NCBI GenBank assembly: GCA_027600665.1
Contig: JADGJL010000011.1
Span: 1 to 64,000 of the forward strand
DNA from: Irineochytrium annulatum
Lineage: Eukaryota > Chytridiomycota > Chytridiomycetes > Chytridiales > Chytridiaceae
Direction of reading: 5' to 3'
Length of the DNA: 64,000 nucleotides
In this document: positions 20,403-30,327 of the stretch, piece after piece
Numbering within the stretch: position 1 is the first letter of the stretch
Layout of the letters: each line of letters starts with the position of its first letter
The notes under the pieces: model-generated
Told to the model about the DNA's origin: nothing
The model's input: the letters and a program-made list of their open reading frames with translations, nothing else
Database searches by the model: none
Program-made: the position numbers and the translations under genes

Positions 20403-21302
20403 TTGACCATCACATACTTGAAAAGGTATTGGCAATTATATGCGCTCATTTCACTGCCCCTGATCTACTTCTTGATCTTTCGTTACGGCCCAATGTACGG
20501 GGTTCAGATCGCTTTTAAGGATTTCAACTTGTTTCAGGGCATTAACGGGAGTGAGTGGATCGGTTTCGATGCTTTCCGTGAAGTATTTGGAATGCGGGAC
20601 TTCTACACCACATTACGAAATACCTTCATGTTAAATTTCCTCGACTTGCTTGTTTCGTTCCCTGCTCCAATTTTATTGGCCATCATGCTCTATGAAGTTC
20701 GTTTTAAATGGTTTAAAAAACTATCGCAAACGATTCTATACATTCCTCACTTTATCTCCTGGGTTATCATTGGGGGAATTGTATACCAATTGTTCGGCAA
20801 TCAATCCGGTATGGTTAACGGTGTATTGGAGAGTATGGGTTTAAATTCAATACCATTTTTGACAGAAAAAAATCCATGGCTTGTGACATACCTGTTCACA
20901 GGTGTCTGGCAGAGTGCAGGATGGGGTACCATTCTATATTTGGCGGCATTAACTGGCGTGAACAAGGAATTGTTTGAGGCTGCAGAGATTGACGGAGCTT
21001 CAAGACTGAAGAGAATCTGGCATATTACGTTGCCAAGTATTAAACCAACCATTGTGACCTTGCTCATTCTTAATCTCGGACATATGGTCAGCATCGGTTT
21101 TGATCGGCCTTATATCATTGGTAATACGGCCGTGCGAGAATATTCCGATGTACTCAGTACCTTTGTATACAGAGTTGGTCTTGAATCAGGACAATACACG
21201 CTGGCAACTGTCGTTGGACTGTTCCAGGCAGTGGTAGGACTCATATTCGTGCTAGGATCTAACTATATTTCAAAGAAAGCAACGGGTGAAGGTATTTTGT
21301 AG
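20403..21302 (+). CDS. Sugar ABC transporter permease, YteP/LplB type
   Basis: This 299-residue inner-membrane permease has six predicted hydrophobic segments and the ATPase-contact EAA loop (EAAEIDGASRLKRIWHITLP). It pairs with the next permease to form the channel. The start is a TTG at 20403 with GATAGGAGG eight bases upstream, and no ATG fits. No ATPase gene is in this operon, so a shared ATPase such as MsmX must supply energy (inference). Confidence 0.9.
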   Translation: MTITYLKRYWQLYALISLPLIYFLIFRYGPMYGVQIAFKDFNLFQGINGSEWIGFDAFREVFGMRDFYTTLRNTFMLNFLDLLVSFPAPILLAIMLYEVRFKWFKKLSQTILYIPHFISWVIIGGIVYQLFGNQSGMVNGVLESMGLNSIPFLTEKNPWLVTYLFTGVWQSAGWGTILYLAALTGVNKELFEAAEIDGASRLKRIWHITLPSIKPTIVTLLILNLGHMVSIGFDRPYIIGNTAVREYSDVLSTFVYRVGLESGQYTLATVVGLFQAVVGLIFVLGSNYISKKATGEGIL

Positions 21303-21372
21303 GTTGTAGATAAACGGAAGAGACGCCAATCGGCTTGTATGTATAGACCATCAGTAAAGGAGCTGTGCGCAT

Positions 21373-22245
21373 ATGAGTGAACGCACCTCAAATCGGATTT
21401 TTGATATCGTTAATATCTCCTTTATCACTTTGTTTGTTATATTCTGTCTAGCTCCATTTTTGCATACCATTGCGATATCTCTAAGTTCTAACCGGGCTAT
21501 TACTTCGGGAGAAGTGACCATTTTTCCTAAAGAATTTAACTGGGATGCGTATATTCAAGTATTCTCTGATCAATCCATGCTATATTCACTGGGTTTTACG
21601 ACTATTCTGACAGTGGTAACCACAGTGTTGTGCATGTTATTCACACTTGCTGCTGCATATCCGTTAACCAAGAAAAAATTGAAAGGGCGCAAGCTCTTCA
21701 TGTATGTCATCATCATTACGATGTTCTTCAGTGGCGGGATGATTCCCGAGTATTTGCTCATTCGTGATCTCAATATGCTTAATTCAGTGTGGGCACTGAT
21801 TCTGCCTGGACTGGTCAGTCCTTTTAACCTGATTATCCTGATCTCATTCTTCAGAGGTATTCCAGAAAGTCTGGAAGAATCAGCAGAAATTGACGGTAGC
21901 TCACATGTACACACGCTATTCAAAATCATACTCCCATTATCCATGCCTGTACTGGCCACATTAGCTCTATTCTATGCGGTTGGTCGCTGGAATGGATTCC
22001 AGGATTCCCTGTTGTATATTAATGATCCCAAGTTGTATCCGTTACAACTGAAGCTCTTCCAAATGGTTCAAAACAACATGGTGAGTGAGCTTACATTAAT
22101 GGAAGGCGCTAACCGCACACCACTGACTCCGGAAAGTCTCAAGGCAGCTACAGTTGTTTTTGCAACGGTACCCATTCTGCTTGTTTATCCGTGGCTGCAA
22201 AAGTATTTTGTCAGCGGTGCGATGCTTGGCGCGGTAAAAGGTTGA
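21373..22245 (+). CDS. Sugar ABC transporter permease, YtcP/LplC type
   Basis: This 290-residue second channel subunit has six hydrophobic segments, the EAA-like loop ESAEIDGSSHVHTLFKIILPL and the C-terminal YFVSGAMLGAVKG ending usual for this family. AAAGGAG precedes the ATG. It is 70 bases after the first permease, in the same operon as the binding protein. Confidence 0.9.
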   Translation: MSERTSNRIFDIVNISFITLFVIFCLAPFLHTIAISLSSNRAITSGEVTIFPKEFNWDAYIQVFSDQSMLYSLGFTTILTVVTTVLCMLFTLAAAYPLTKKKLKGRKLFMYVIIITMFFSGGMIPEYLLIRDLNMLNSVWALILPGLVSPFNLIILISFFRGIPESLEESAEIDGSSHVHTLFKIILPLSMPVLATLALFYAVGRWNGFQDSLLYINDPKLYPLQLKLFQMVQNNMVSELTLMEGANRTPLTPESLKAATVVFATVPILLVYPWLQKYFVSGAMLGAVKG

Positions 22246-22293
22246 GTTAAGGCTGGTGTAAAAGTTTAGCCAGAGGGAGGAGAAGGAAAACAG

Positions 22294-23244
22294 ATGCAGC
22301 ACATAGATAAGGGAATATATTCGTTCTCCACATGCTGGAATATCCGAAAACATGATGTCGGAGAAAATATGATTCGGGAGATTGCAGATCTCGGCTTTCG
22401 CCGGGTGGAGCTAAATTATAATGTAACGAAAGAGATGCTCACGACGATTGAGCCCATGATTGAGCGTGGAGAGATCGGAATTTCTAGTGTCCACAATACC
22501 TTTCCACATGACCCTGATCCCGATTATGGTACGGATTCCATCCTGCTCGGCTTCGAAGATGAAGTGAAACGTAAGCGGGCGATCGAATTGCTGGTAGAGT
22601 CGGCTGAATATGCCCAGCGTTATGGGGGAGAAGCTGTTGTTGTACACCCCGGAGAGGTACCTTTCCCTGAGGATATCAGCAAAGATCTTGGAAAAATCTA
22701 TAACGAGGAAGGTCCGGATTCACCGAAGTATCGCAGCAAGTGGGCTGAATTGATGGAGCGGCGGGAAGCCCTCAGTTCGAGGTATGTGGAGAAAATTATC
22801 GCCAGTCTGGATGAAGTGTGCAATCGGGCGGCAGCCAAAGGTCTGGATGTCCGTTTTGGCATCGAGACGAGATCCAGACCACAACAGATTCCTACCCTTG
22901 CTGAAGCCAAGACCATCATTACGGCCCTCAAAGGGGCCCCGGTTGGCATCTGGTACGATACAGGTCATGCCATCATGATGGATCGAATGGGCCTATATGA
23001 CAGTGTGGGAGAAATGCAGGGGCTGATGGATGATATCGTAGGTGTGCATATTCATGAGACTCTTGGTCTCTCTGATCACTGGTGCCCGTATGTACACAGT
23101 AAGGATATGAATTTCTATGATGCCTATCTGCCGATGATCCGCCGTGCACAAGTGAAGGTGTATGAGTTGAAGTCTGCCTGTACGGCAGAAGAGATTCACG
23201 AGAGTCATGACTTGCTTATGAAGAAGCTTGGGGTGACAGAATAA
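22294..23244 (+). CDS. Sugar phosphate isomerase/epimerase (TIM barrel)
   Basis: This 316-residue protein belongs to the xylose isomerase-like TIM-barrel family. Metal-binding and barrel motifs visible are VVVHPGE, FGIETRSRP, WYDTGHA and GVHIHET. Members isomerise or epimerise sugars, inositol or their acids. It begins 48 bases after the permease with a strong GGGAGGAG site, so it is probably part of the same transcript and processes the imported sugar. Exact substrate unknown. Confidence 0.75.
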   Translation: MQHIDKGIYSFSTCWNIRKHDVGENMIREIADLGFRRVELNYNVTKEMLTTIEPMIERGEIGISSVHNTFPHDPDPDYGTDSILLGFEDEVKRKRAIELLVESAEYAQRYGGEAVVVHPGEVPFPEDISKDLGKIYNEEGPDSPKYRSKWAELMERREALSSRYVEKIIASLDEVCNRAAAKGLDVRFGIETRSRPQQIPTLAEAKTIITALKGAPVGIWYDTGHAIMMDRMGLYDSVGEMQGLMDDIVGVHIHETLGLSDHWCPYVHSKDMNFYDAYLPMIRRAQVKVYELKSACTAEEIHESHDLLMKKLGVTE

Positions 23245-23499
23245 GCGCGGTAATGTGGGAAACAGTGGGTGTGTTCACAGCGTGTGTTCAACGACTTTTT
23301 CCTCAGTGACAAAGACCCGTAAATATGAAGTAAAACAAGCACGTATTTTCTAGCGACTTTAATCGGTATATGGTATATACTGACGAGAAAAAATGAACTC
23401 ACCTACGGGCGGTATGAGTATGCTTCCGTTCTGAATTGAAGGCGCTGAAGCAACATACTCCGCACATCGGGAGAATGCATTGGTATGGAGGGACTGCAC

Positions 23500-25242
23500 A
23501 TGTATAAACAGCTGGTGGAGAGTAATGACAGAGCGGTAGAAAGAGGCATATCCCGGCAGATGCTTGACCCTGAAAGCCGTTATTATGGAGGCACCATCGA
23601 TCCCTATACAGGTGTTGCCTGGGTCAACCACACAACTGGAACGCCGACGGATATGTGTTACTGGGGGGCTGCGATCTCCAATCCGTACTCCATCTATTAT
23701 CGGGATGAGGCGTTGTTAGATCGACTGCTGATAGCTACGGAATATGTACTCCGCTTCCAGCATGAAGATGGTTCAATATCTCCGGGCTGGACTAATTACC
23801 ACTCCCCTCCAGACACTGCATTTGTCGTTGTGGGATATTCACAGTTGTATCAGTTACTTCAGCAACAGGAATGGGAGCCATTGCAACCTGTACTGACCAA
23901 CATGAGGCTGTTTCTGGAACGCACGATTCCAACGATGCTTACAGGTGGTTGTCATACTCCGAATCATCGCTGGGTGCTATGCGCGGCGCTCGGTTTCTTG
24001 CATCAAATCTTTGGTCTGGAGGAAGCTGTGCAGCGCGCAGAGCAGTGGCTGGCAGAAGGCATGGATATTACACCCGATGGGGAGTGGACCGAACGAAGCA
24101 ATGGGATATACAGCGCAGTTAGCGACATCATGTTAATTCATGCCGCACGCCTGCTCAATCGTCCTGAACTGCTGGAACCGGTGAGACTTAATCTCCGCAT
24201 GATGGTGTACCTGGTGCATCCTACAGGTGAGATTGTTACAGATTATTCAGGGCGACAGGATCTGGGCAGTGTTCATGATCTGTCACCCTATTACCTACCG
24301 TATGCCATTCTGGCGCGGCTGGATGGTGATCCACTCTTTGCGGGGATGGCAGCCTGGGCGGGAGATACATTGACTGATCCGGGAGTGTGCTCGGTGAATA
24401 CACTCATTCGGTTAATGCTTGAGCCTGAGCTTCAGCATCCGGATGAGGAACGTGATGCATTACCGAAGCAATACAAAGTTATGCTGAATGAACATTTTGT
24501 ACGGGGAGACTATCTGGGACAGATGGATTCAGCAGGGCATCACGGACGGATCTCTCACAGTCGGATGCATACGGATTTTGGTGCTCCGGTAGCCCGAATT
24601 CGGGATGGTGCTACTAGCGTGACCGTGATGACAGAAGTTCCTTCTTTCTTCGCGCTTCGTCATGGTGAGGTGCGTCTGCTGGCTGTGCAACTGGCTTCAT
24701 ACTTTAATCCGGGTTATGTCCCTATGCAGCACATGACCAGATTATCCGCAGGGTACCGTTTGACTGGTGAGCAGAAGAAAGGCTACTATGGTCCAGTTCC
24801 TGCGAATCTGTTACCGGAATCTGCTGCATCAGATATAAGTCCATGGTATTTGCTACCTCATCAGAATCGTCAGCTTACTCATGAGCAGACATTCCGTGTA
24901 GGCGCAGAAGTGCAACCAACGGAAAATGGATGGACCATGCATCTATCCGGGCAAGAACCGGAGGACATTATGATGCAGTTGTCCTTTGTATTCGGAAGCG
25001 AAGGTGAGTTGACCTGTGAGGACGCGATGGAAACGAGTGAGGGTCACTATTTGTGGAAAGGCGGTACGTTACGCTATACCTGCGGAGAAGACTGGCTGGA
25101 GATTACAGGGGGCGAACTTGGGCATCTGGCGGCAACGGTTCGTGAGGCAAAACTGCCGGACAAGTGCAAGGTTGTGCTGGTCAATTTCATGACACCGTTT
25201 GATAAAACCATTCATATTTCACTCTCGCCTTCGATGGCGTGA
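23500..25242 (+). CDS. Protein of unknown function, possibly an (alpha/alpha)-toroid carbohydrate enzyme
   Basis: I do not recognise this 580-residue protein with certainty. There is no signal peptide, so it is cytoplasmic. The N-terminal 330 residues look helical, with aromatic and His-rich patches such as WVNHTTGTPTDMCYWG, GGCHTPNHRWVLCAAL and VHDLSPYYLPYAIL. The C-terminal part looks like beta strands. That plan resembles heparinase or uronyl-hydrolase type enzymes that combine an alpha/alpha toroid with a beta sandwich. Its place after an oligosaccharide importer and an isomerase supports a degradative role (inference). The ATG at 23500 is chosen because GGAGGG precedes it by seven bases. 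The in-frame ATG at 23485 overlaps that site. Confidence 0.65.
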   Translation: MYKQLVESNDRAVERGISRQMLDPESRYYGGTIDPYTGVAWVNHTTGTPTDMCYWGAAISNPYSIYYRDEALLDRLLIATEYVLRFQHEDGSISPGWTNYHSPPDTAFVVVGYSQLYQLLQQQEWEPLQPVLTNMRLFLERTIPTMLTGGCHTPNHRWVLCAALGFLHQIFGLEEAVQRAEQWLAEGMDITPDGEWTERSNGIYSAVSDIMLIHAARLLNRPELLEPVRLNLRMMVYLVHPTGEIVTDYSGRQDLGSVHDLSPYYLPYAILARLDGDPLFAGMAAWAGDTLTDPGVCSVNTLIRLMLEPELQHPDEERDALPKQYKVMLNEHFVRGDYLGQMDSAGHHGRISHSRMHTDFGAPVARIRDGATSVTVMTEVPSFFALRHGEVRLLAVQLASYFNPGYVPMQHMTRLSAGYRLTGEQKKGYYGPVPANLLPESAASDISPWYLLPHQNRQLTHEQTFRVGAEVQPTENGWTMHLSGQEPEDIMMQLSFVFGSEGELTCEDAMETSEGHYLWKGGTLRYTCGEDWLEITGGELGHLAATVREAKLPDKCKVVLVNFMTPFDKTIHISLSPSMA

Positions 25243-25259
25243 GTATGGAGTTATAACTT

Positions 25260-25298
25260 TAGAAGACCGAGCCTGCGGGCTTGGTCTTCTTTTTTTAC
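25260..25298 (+). terminator. Terminator of the sugar operon
   Basis: The near-perfect stem AGAAGACCGAGCC/GGCTTGGTCTTCT is followed by a T run. It also faces the converging minus-strand lipoprotein gene. Confidence 0.9.
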
Positions 25299-25406
25299 GA
25301 ATGATTACGGCGAACCGTTCGTTACATGCCCAATGATGTGCTCAATCCATGGAACTTCATGAATTTTGATATTTCAGGATACGTCTCATACTGTAAACTT
25401 GAACTA

Positions 25407-25856
25407 TCATTGCAGTTGCTCCAGCGCAGTGTCGATGGATTTGGTGAATAGAGGATTATCTTTGGTATTGCTCCAGTAGACGATAAGGGCATTTCCTTTC
25501 TCATATAGAAAAGGGAATGTTGTGAAATGGGCATTTTCCATGTGCTTATTGAATTCTTTGGTCCCGTTAATGCGATCCTTCTCTGAATTGAAAATATAGA
25601 AATGTAAAAATTCAGGGCTATAAGGCTCTTCTTCTACCGGCACTTCAACGGAGTACACCTCAGGCATAACATCATTTAATTTCAAAGGATACCCGGTTAT
25701 ACCAAAGGACACTAAATTCAAGTTTTGAGACTCAAGCGCTGTTACTACTTCAACAAGTGTAATATGATTTTCATCATTTTTTATATCTTCCGAACATCCA
25801 TTCAAAGCAAACAAGCAGATTAAGATGAATATAAGTGGTTTAATTTTCGAGATCAT
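25407..25856 (-). CDS. Small lipoprotein of unknown function
   Basis: This minus-strand gene encodes about 149 residues with a lipoprotein signal peptide (LIFILICLFALNGC, lipobox cysteine near residue 21). The rest is soluble and of no family I recognise. It contains an acidic PVEEEPYSPEF stretch. The start is taken at the ATG of 25856, preceded by TTAGGAGATG. A TTG one codon earlier is possible. It stands alone between two plus-strand units, and its base composition is more AT-rich than its neighbours. Confidence 0.7.
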   Translation of the reverse strand: MISKIKPLIFILICLFALNGCSEDIKNDENHITLVEVVTALESQNLNLVSFGITGYPLKLNDVMPEVYSVEVPVEEEPYSPEFLHFYIFNSEKDRINGTKEFNKHMENAHFTTFPFLYEKGNALIVYWSNTKDNPLFTKSIDTALEQLQ

Positions 25857-26173
25857 CAATATAACATCTCCTAAAAAAATAATGATGTACCTTTATTTTT
25901 ATAATTACACACGACATCCCGTGACCGACGGGATTGGACTAATGCAATACTGCAAAGAGATCTTGTGGCAAGTGAGTGATGGAGTCTCTAGGCAAAAAAG
26001 GTATCCTTTTAATAAACAACGCTCCAAGGTGATATGTTTCCTGCAAAATGGAATATCACTTTTCTTTTGCATTTTTTTCATAAACGACATGAAACTACAT
26101 ATTGAGAAGTGGGCCTTAAGATGTGGTATACTGGAGAGTATGAATGAAATGCAAAGAGGAGGTGCCTTGGAAG
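25857..26173. other. Intergenic region between divergent genes
   Basis: It holds the ribosome site of the minus-strand lipoprotein and an inverted repeat, ATCCCGT-GACCG-ACGGGAT at 25916-25934, without a T run. A plus-strand frame from 25825 to 26199 has no ribosome site and no recognisable content. I see no gene here. Confidence 0.4.
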
Positions 26174-27907
26174 ATGAAGGGCAAGCTAGTGCGGGCTGAG
26201 GGACACCTTGCCAATATTATACCGATTCACTTGGATGCTTCTTTCTTTTTTGAAAGAGCTGTCCGCTCGCTGGACCGTAATCATGTTGACAAGGCATTAA
26301 AATATTTTCGCAAAGCTGTTGAATACGAACCGGAAAATCCGGTAAATCATTGTAATATGGCGGGTATATTATCGGAGAAGGGGGATTACGAAGCCTCCAA
26401 TGCCATTCTGGCTAACGTGCTGGAAGTGGTAGATCCGTCGATGACGGAATGTTATTTCTATATGGCGAACAATTATGCAAATATGGATCGGTTTGAGGAA
26501 GCCGAGCAAGCACTTGTTACCTATCTGGAGGAGGACACCCAGGGTCAGTTCATGACGGAGGCCGAAGAGATGATGGAGCTTCTGTACTATGAGCTGGATC
26601 GTCCGACCAAACTGAATCGAATCAAATCACGCAAAGGTGTAGTGGAGCACGACCAGGCACGGGAACTGTTGGAAGAAGGGAAATTTGCACAGGCTGCTGA
26701 ATTGCTCGAAGGCATGTCTTCTGATTATCCTGATTACTTGGCTGCCCGTAACAATCTGGCACTCGCCTACTATTATATGGGTCTGTTTTCCAAAGCAAAA
26801 GAGACCATTGCCGAAGTGCTTGAACAGGAACCAGGTAATCTGCATGCACTCTGTAATCTGGCCATTTTCCATCAGAACGAGAACCGGGCCGATCAAGTGC
26901 TGCTTCTGATCAAAAAATTGCGGGTCATCGTGCCATTCCAGCACGAACAAGTCTACAAACTCGCGACAACGATGGGAATTCTGGGCCAACACGATACGGC
27001 TTATGTTCACTTCCGGCGTTTGCTCAAGGATGAAGAGACAGCTGCTGATCCGGCACTTGCTCATTATGCAGCAGTGGCGGCTTATAATACAGAACGTTAT
27101 GATGCTGCTGAGCGTCTATGGCATCATGTGTCCAAGCTTGATCCGGGTTCCGAAGTATCCCGGTATTATCTGTCAGGTCTTGAAGCTGTAAAACAAGGCG
27201 AGCAAGAGCCAGAGAAGCTAAGTTATCACTATCATCTGCCATTCGATGAACAGTTCAGACAGTGGGAGAACTATGGTAACGGCATTCCTGAAGAAATGAA
27301 GAATGATCCACTGATTCGTTCATCGTTCTTCTGGGCATTGCGGCATGGTGATCGGGCAACGAAGTTGCAGGTTATTCATGCGCTCGGAATGATCGGTGAT
27401 TATGAGGTGCAGCAGGCTCTGCAATCCTTCATTGAAGAGCCGGGAGAAGAACAGGATCTGCTTGAGGCAGCACAAACTGTACTGAACGGATTGAAATCGG
27501 CTGAACATGAGGATGGGAATACTCAGGTGGTTCGTCCCTTTTCTCCTGTTGCCTTGAAGTCCATTGGGAAGGTTCAATCCACATCAGAACCATCGGACAC
27601 TAGCTCGACCTCTCATTGGCAGGCTGTTGTTGATCGTGCATTACAGATGTCTGAAGCGAAGGCTGAGTTGCAGCAAGAGATGGAACGGCTCTGGACAGAT
27701 TATGTATCCCGGGTACATCCAGAGGTTCCGGGCACAAAGCAGATTGAGGGTTGGGCTGCGGGACTTGAATATTTGGCAGCGAAGAATCATAGTCGTCCCG
27801 TTACCTATCAAAGCATTGCTGAGCGGTATGGGATATCGGCATCAACGGTTAGCAAGTATGCGAAACAGATTCATGCGGTGTGTAACAGCAATCCACCACT
27901 TGTATAG
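26174..27907 (+). CDS. TPR-repeat protein with C-terminal helix-turn-helix
   Basis: The protein has about 577 residues. Tetratricopeptide repeats fill most of it, for example KALKYFRKAVEYEPENPVNHCNMA, AEQALVTYLEE and AKETIAEVLEQEPGNLHALCNLA. The last 35 residues look like a helix-turn-helix (YQSIAERYGISASTVSKYAKQI). It precedes trxB, as the TPR gene yvcD does in Bacillus. The start is uncertain. ATG 26174 has GAGGAGG twelve bases upstream. ATG 26144 has GGAGAG five bases upstream and would add ten residues. Function unknown. TPR units bind protein partners. Confidence 0.8.
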   Translation: MKGKLVRAEGHLANIIPIHLDASFFFERAVRSLDRNHVDKALKYFRKAVEYEPENPVNHCNMAGILSEKGDYEASNAILANVLEVVDPSMTECYFYMANNYANMDRFEEAEQALVTYLEEDTQGQFMTEAEEMMELLYYELDRPTKLNRIKSRKGVVEHDQARELLEEGKFAQAAELLEGMSSDYPDYLAARNNLALAYYYMGLFSKAKETIAEVLEQEPGNLHALCNLAIFHQNENRADQVLLLIKKLRVIVPFQHEQVYKLATTMGILGQHDTAYVHFRRLLKDEETAADPALAHYAAVAAYNTERYDAAERLWHHVSKLDPGSEVSRYYLSGLEAVKQGEQEPEKLSYHYHLPFDEQFRQWENYGNGIPEEMKNDPLIRSSFFWALRHGDRATKLQVIHALGMIGDYEVQQALQSFIEEPGEEQDLLEAAQTVLNGLKSAEHEDGNTQVVRPFSPVALKSIGKVQSTSEPSDTSSTSHWQAVVDRALQMSEAKAELQQEMERLWTDYVSRVHPEVPGTKQIEGWAAGLEYLAAKNHSRPVTYQSIAERYGISASTVSKYAKQIHAVCNSNPPLV

Positions 27908-28078
27908 AAAGTTGGCCCTCACTCGTTTTCAGAAAGACATCATGAGGTGAAGGATACAACAACCGGGAAAACGGGTAAACTTAACGAATGGGCCTCGTAA
28001 ATGCCTGTAGGATATCATCTTGGCAAGTTCATCGCTAGTACAACACATTCTCACCTTAATTAAGGAGGCTGTATCTAT

Positions 28079-29038
28079 ATGTCTAAATACAGAACGATTG
28101 TGATCGGAACGGGACCTGCGGGTCTGACAGCAGCGATATATCTGGCTCGTGCTAATCTGAAACCACTGGTTATCGAAGGTCTTCAGCCGGGTGGTCAATT
28201 GACGACGACAACGGAAGTTGAGAATTTCCCCGGTTTCCCGCAAGGTATCATGGGTCCGGAACTGATGGACAACATGCGTAAGCAAGCTGAGCGTTTTGGA
28301 GCCGAATTCAAAAATGGTTGGGTGGAAGAAGTGGATTTCAGCAAACCGCCTTTCAAGGTCAAAGTTGGAGGAATCGGTGAACTGGAAGCTGAATCGATCA
28401 TTATCTCCACAGGTGCATCCGCTCGTTATCTCGGTATTCCGGGTGAGCAGGAAAATGTGGGACGTGGTGTAAGTACATGCGCGACATGTGACGGTTTCTT
28501 CTTCCGGGGCAAAAAAATCGTGGTTGTGGGCGGTGGTGACTCCGCCATGGAGGAAGCGAGCTTTCTGACTCGTTTTGCAACAGACGTCACATTGGTTCAC
28601 CGTCGGGATGAGTTGCGTGCATCCAAGATTATGCAGGATCGGGCTCGTAGCAATGAGAAGGTGAAGTGGGCGCTGAACCGTACTCCACTCGAAGTCGTAC
28701 CGGAAGCTATGGGTGTCAAAGGACTGAAGGTGCGCAACAACGAGACGGGGCAGGAAGAGTTGCTCGAAGCAGATGGCGTATTCGTTGCCATTGGTCACAC
28801 GCCAAATACCGGATTTCTGGGTAATGCGATCACACTGGACGAACATGGCTATGTTGTGGTTAAACCAGGAACGACGGAGACCAATATACCGGGTGTATTC
28901 GCCTGTGGTGATGTTCAGGATACGAAATATCGTCAAGCCATTACGGCTGCAGGATCCGGATGTATGGCCGCGATGGATTGTGAGAAGTTCCTTGAAGGAA
29001 GCATTATCCATGATTGGAGCGAAACGTTGGATAAATAA
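28079..29038 (+). CDS. trxB: Thioredoxin-disulfide reductase
   Basis: This 319-residue FAD flavoprotein reduces thioredoxin with NADPH. The FAD site is IGTGPAGLTAAIYLARA, the redox pair is C134-A-T-C137, and the NADPH site is VVGGGDSAMEEA with VHRRDELRA. The second FAD motif is GVFACGDVQDTKYRQAITAAGSG. TAAGGAGG precedes the ATG. It begins the conserved trxB-rapZ-yvcK-whiA neighbourhood, with two genes (the AI-2E-type exporter and glcK) interposed. Confidence 0.96.
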   Translation: MSKYRTIVIGTGPAGLTAAIYLARANLKPLVIEGLQPGGQLTTTTEVENFPGFPQGIMGPELMDNMRKQAERFGAEFKNGWVEEVDFSKPPFKVKVGGIGELEAESIIISTGASARYLGIPGEQENVGRGVSTCATCDGFFFRGKKIVVVGGGDSAMEEASFLTRFATDVTLVHRRDELRASKIMQDRARSNEKVKWALNRTPLEVVPEAMGVKGLKVRNNETGQEELLEADGVFVAIGHTPNTGFLGNAITLDEHGYVVVKPGTTETNIPGVFACGDVQDTKYRQAITAAGSGCMAAMDCEKFLEGSIIHDWSETLDK

Positions 29039-29102
29039 GCATGACATGCGTGAGGTTGGGCATATGCTAGGAATAAGAGACAACGGGAAGTCTCATGTAA
29101 TG

Positions 29103-29131
29103 AGAGAAGCCGGAAGGCTTCTCTTTTTTTG
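29103..29131 (+). terminator. Terminator after trxB
   Basis: AGAGAAGCC-GGAA-GGCTTCTCT is followed by seven T residues. Confidence 0.9.
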
Positions 29132-29191
29132 AAACTACAGTGGGCATGAGTTCGTATACATATGGGGCATATTAGCTGTGAGGTGAAGATT

Positions 29192-30232
29192 TTGGGGGAA
29201 ATGATAAAAGATTGGCTACAGAATGCGACAGTGAGACGATTTTTGATCCTGCTCTTGTTCTGTTTGGTTTTGTTCAGTATGGGGAGTATGCTGCACATGA
29301 TTCTGCTGTTGTTCCTGGTGACGTATGTCATGAACAGATTACAGCATTTCATTACAGGTGGTTTGAATCGGTTGTTTCCGATCAATTATAAAGTTGTGGT
29401 CATTCTGCTCTATATGATTGTTATCGCAGTAATTGTGCTCGGTATCTCCAGATATTCACCACGGATCGTGGATCAGGTCGTTCAGTTAACGAACGAGATT
29501 ATGAAATTTTTGGATAGTGCAGATGGAGATAATTTTGCTTCCAAGATTGCGGGTTACCTTCAGTCCTTCGATATCAAAAATTACACCAATGATGCATTGA
29601 AATATATTTTCGCTTTGAGCAAATGGTTGGAGTTTATTCTGCTCGTTATCATTCTGAGTCTGTTCTTCTTGTTGCAGAAGCAGGAGATATCCAAGTTCAC
29701 GTCTAAGTTCAAAACAAGTAAAATTGGATGGTTCTATAATGAAGTAGCTTATCTGGGAGACAAGTTCGTCTCTTCTTTTGGTAAAGTCATTGAGGCACAG
29801 CTTCTGATTGCGGTGTTCAATACAGTGCTGACCATTCTGGGCTTATGGATTCTGGGTTTCCCATATCTGTTCGCGCTGACCATTCTGGTGTTCCTGCTCA
29901 GTCTGGTGCCCGTTGCGGGGGTTATCATCTCGCTGGTACCGCTCTGTCTGATTGGGTATCAGATGGGTGGACTGAAATTAAGCATTATTGTGATCATCAT
30001 GATTATTGTAATTCATGCTTTGGAGACGTACTTCCTGAATCCAAAATTGATGGCGCACAAGACCAAATTGCCAATGTTCTACACCTTTATCGTACTGATT
30101 CTGTCGCAACACTTCCTGGGAATCTGGGGACTGATCATTGGTATTCCGATCTTTGTCTTCCTGCTCGATATTCTGGATGTGAACAAGATGGAGAAGACAG
30201 AAGAGCCGGTACGTGTGGAGTCGAAGTTGTGA
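29192..30232 (+). CDS. AI-2E family transporter (PerM/YdbI type)
   Basis: This membrane protein of about 346 residues has seven to eight hydrophobic segments. The family pattern is visible in the C-terminal half: FPYLFALTILVFLLSLVPVAGVIISLVP followed by ETYFLNPKLMAHKTKLPMF. Members are proposed exporters of small molecules or cations, and the substrate here is unknown. The start is uncertain. TTG 29192 has GAGGTGA five bases upstream. ATG 29201 is three codons later and ATG 29162 lacks a ribosome site. Confidence 0.85.
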   Translation: MGEMIKDWLQNATVRRFLILLLFCLVLFSMGSMLHMILLLFLVTYVMNRLQHFITGGLNRLFPINYKVVVILLYMIVIAVIVLGISRYSPRIVDQVVQLTNEIMKFLDSADGDNFASKIAGYLQSFDIKNYTNDALKYIFALSKWLEFILLVIILSLFFLLQKQEISKFTSKFKTSKIGWFYNEVAYLGDKFVSSFGKVIEAQLLIAVFNTVLTILGLWILGFPYLFALTILVFLLSLVPVAGVIISLVPLCLIGYQMGGLKLSIIVIIMIIVIHALETYFLNPKLMAHKTKLPMFYTFIVLILSQHFLGIWGLIIGIPIFVFLLDILDVNKMEKTEEPVRVESKL

Positions 30233-30292
30233 CGTATAGCTGAAGAACGGCTGAGTGCAATCCAATTGAAAAACATTGATTTTATAAAAGTA

Positions 30293-30327
30293 AGGCGCCT
30301 TCCATCTGTATCTGTGGAAGGCGCTTT
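30293..30327 (+). terminator. Terminator after the AI-2E transporter
   Basis: GCGCCTTCCA and TGGAAGGCGC form a ten-base perfect stem followed by TTTT. The A-rich 5' side could make it bidirectional. Confidence 0.85.

Noticed and set aside
27929..29083. 384-codon minus-strand frame opposite trxB
   Set aside because: The plus-strand trxB has all its motifs. The antisense frame has none.
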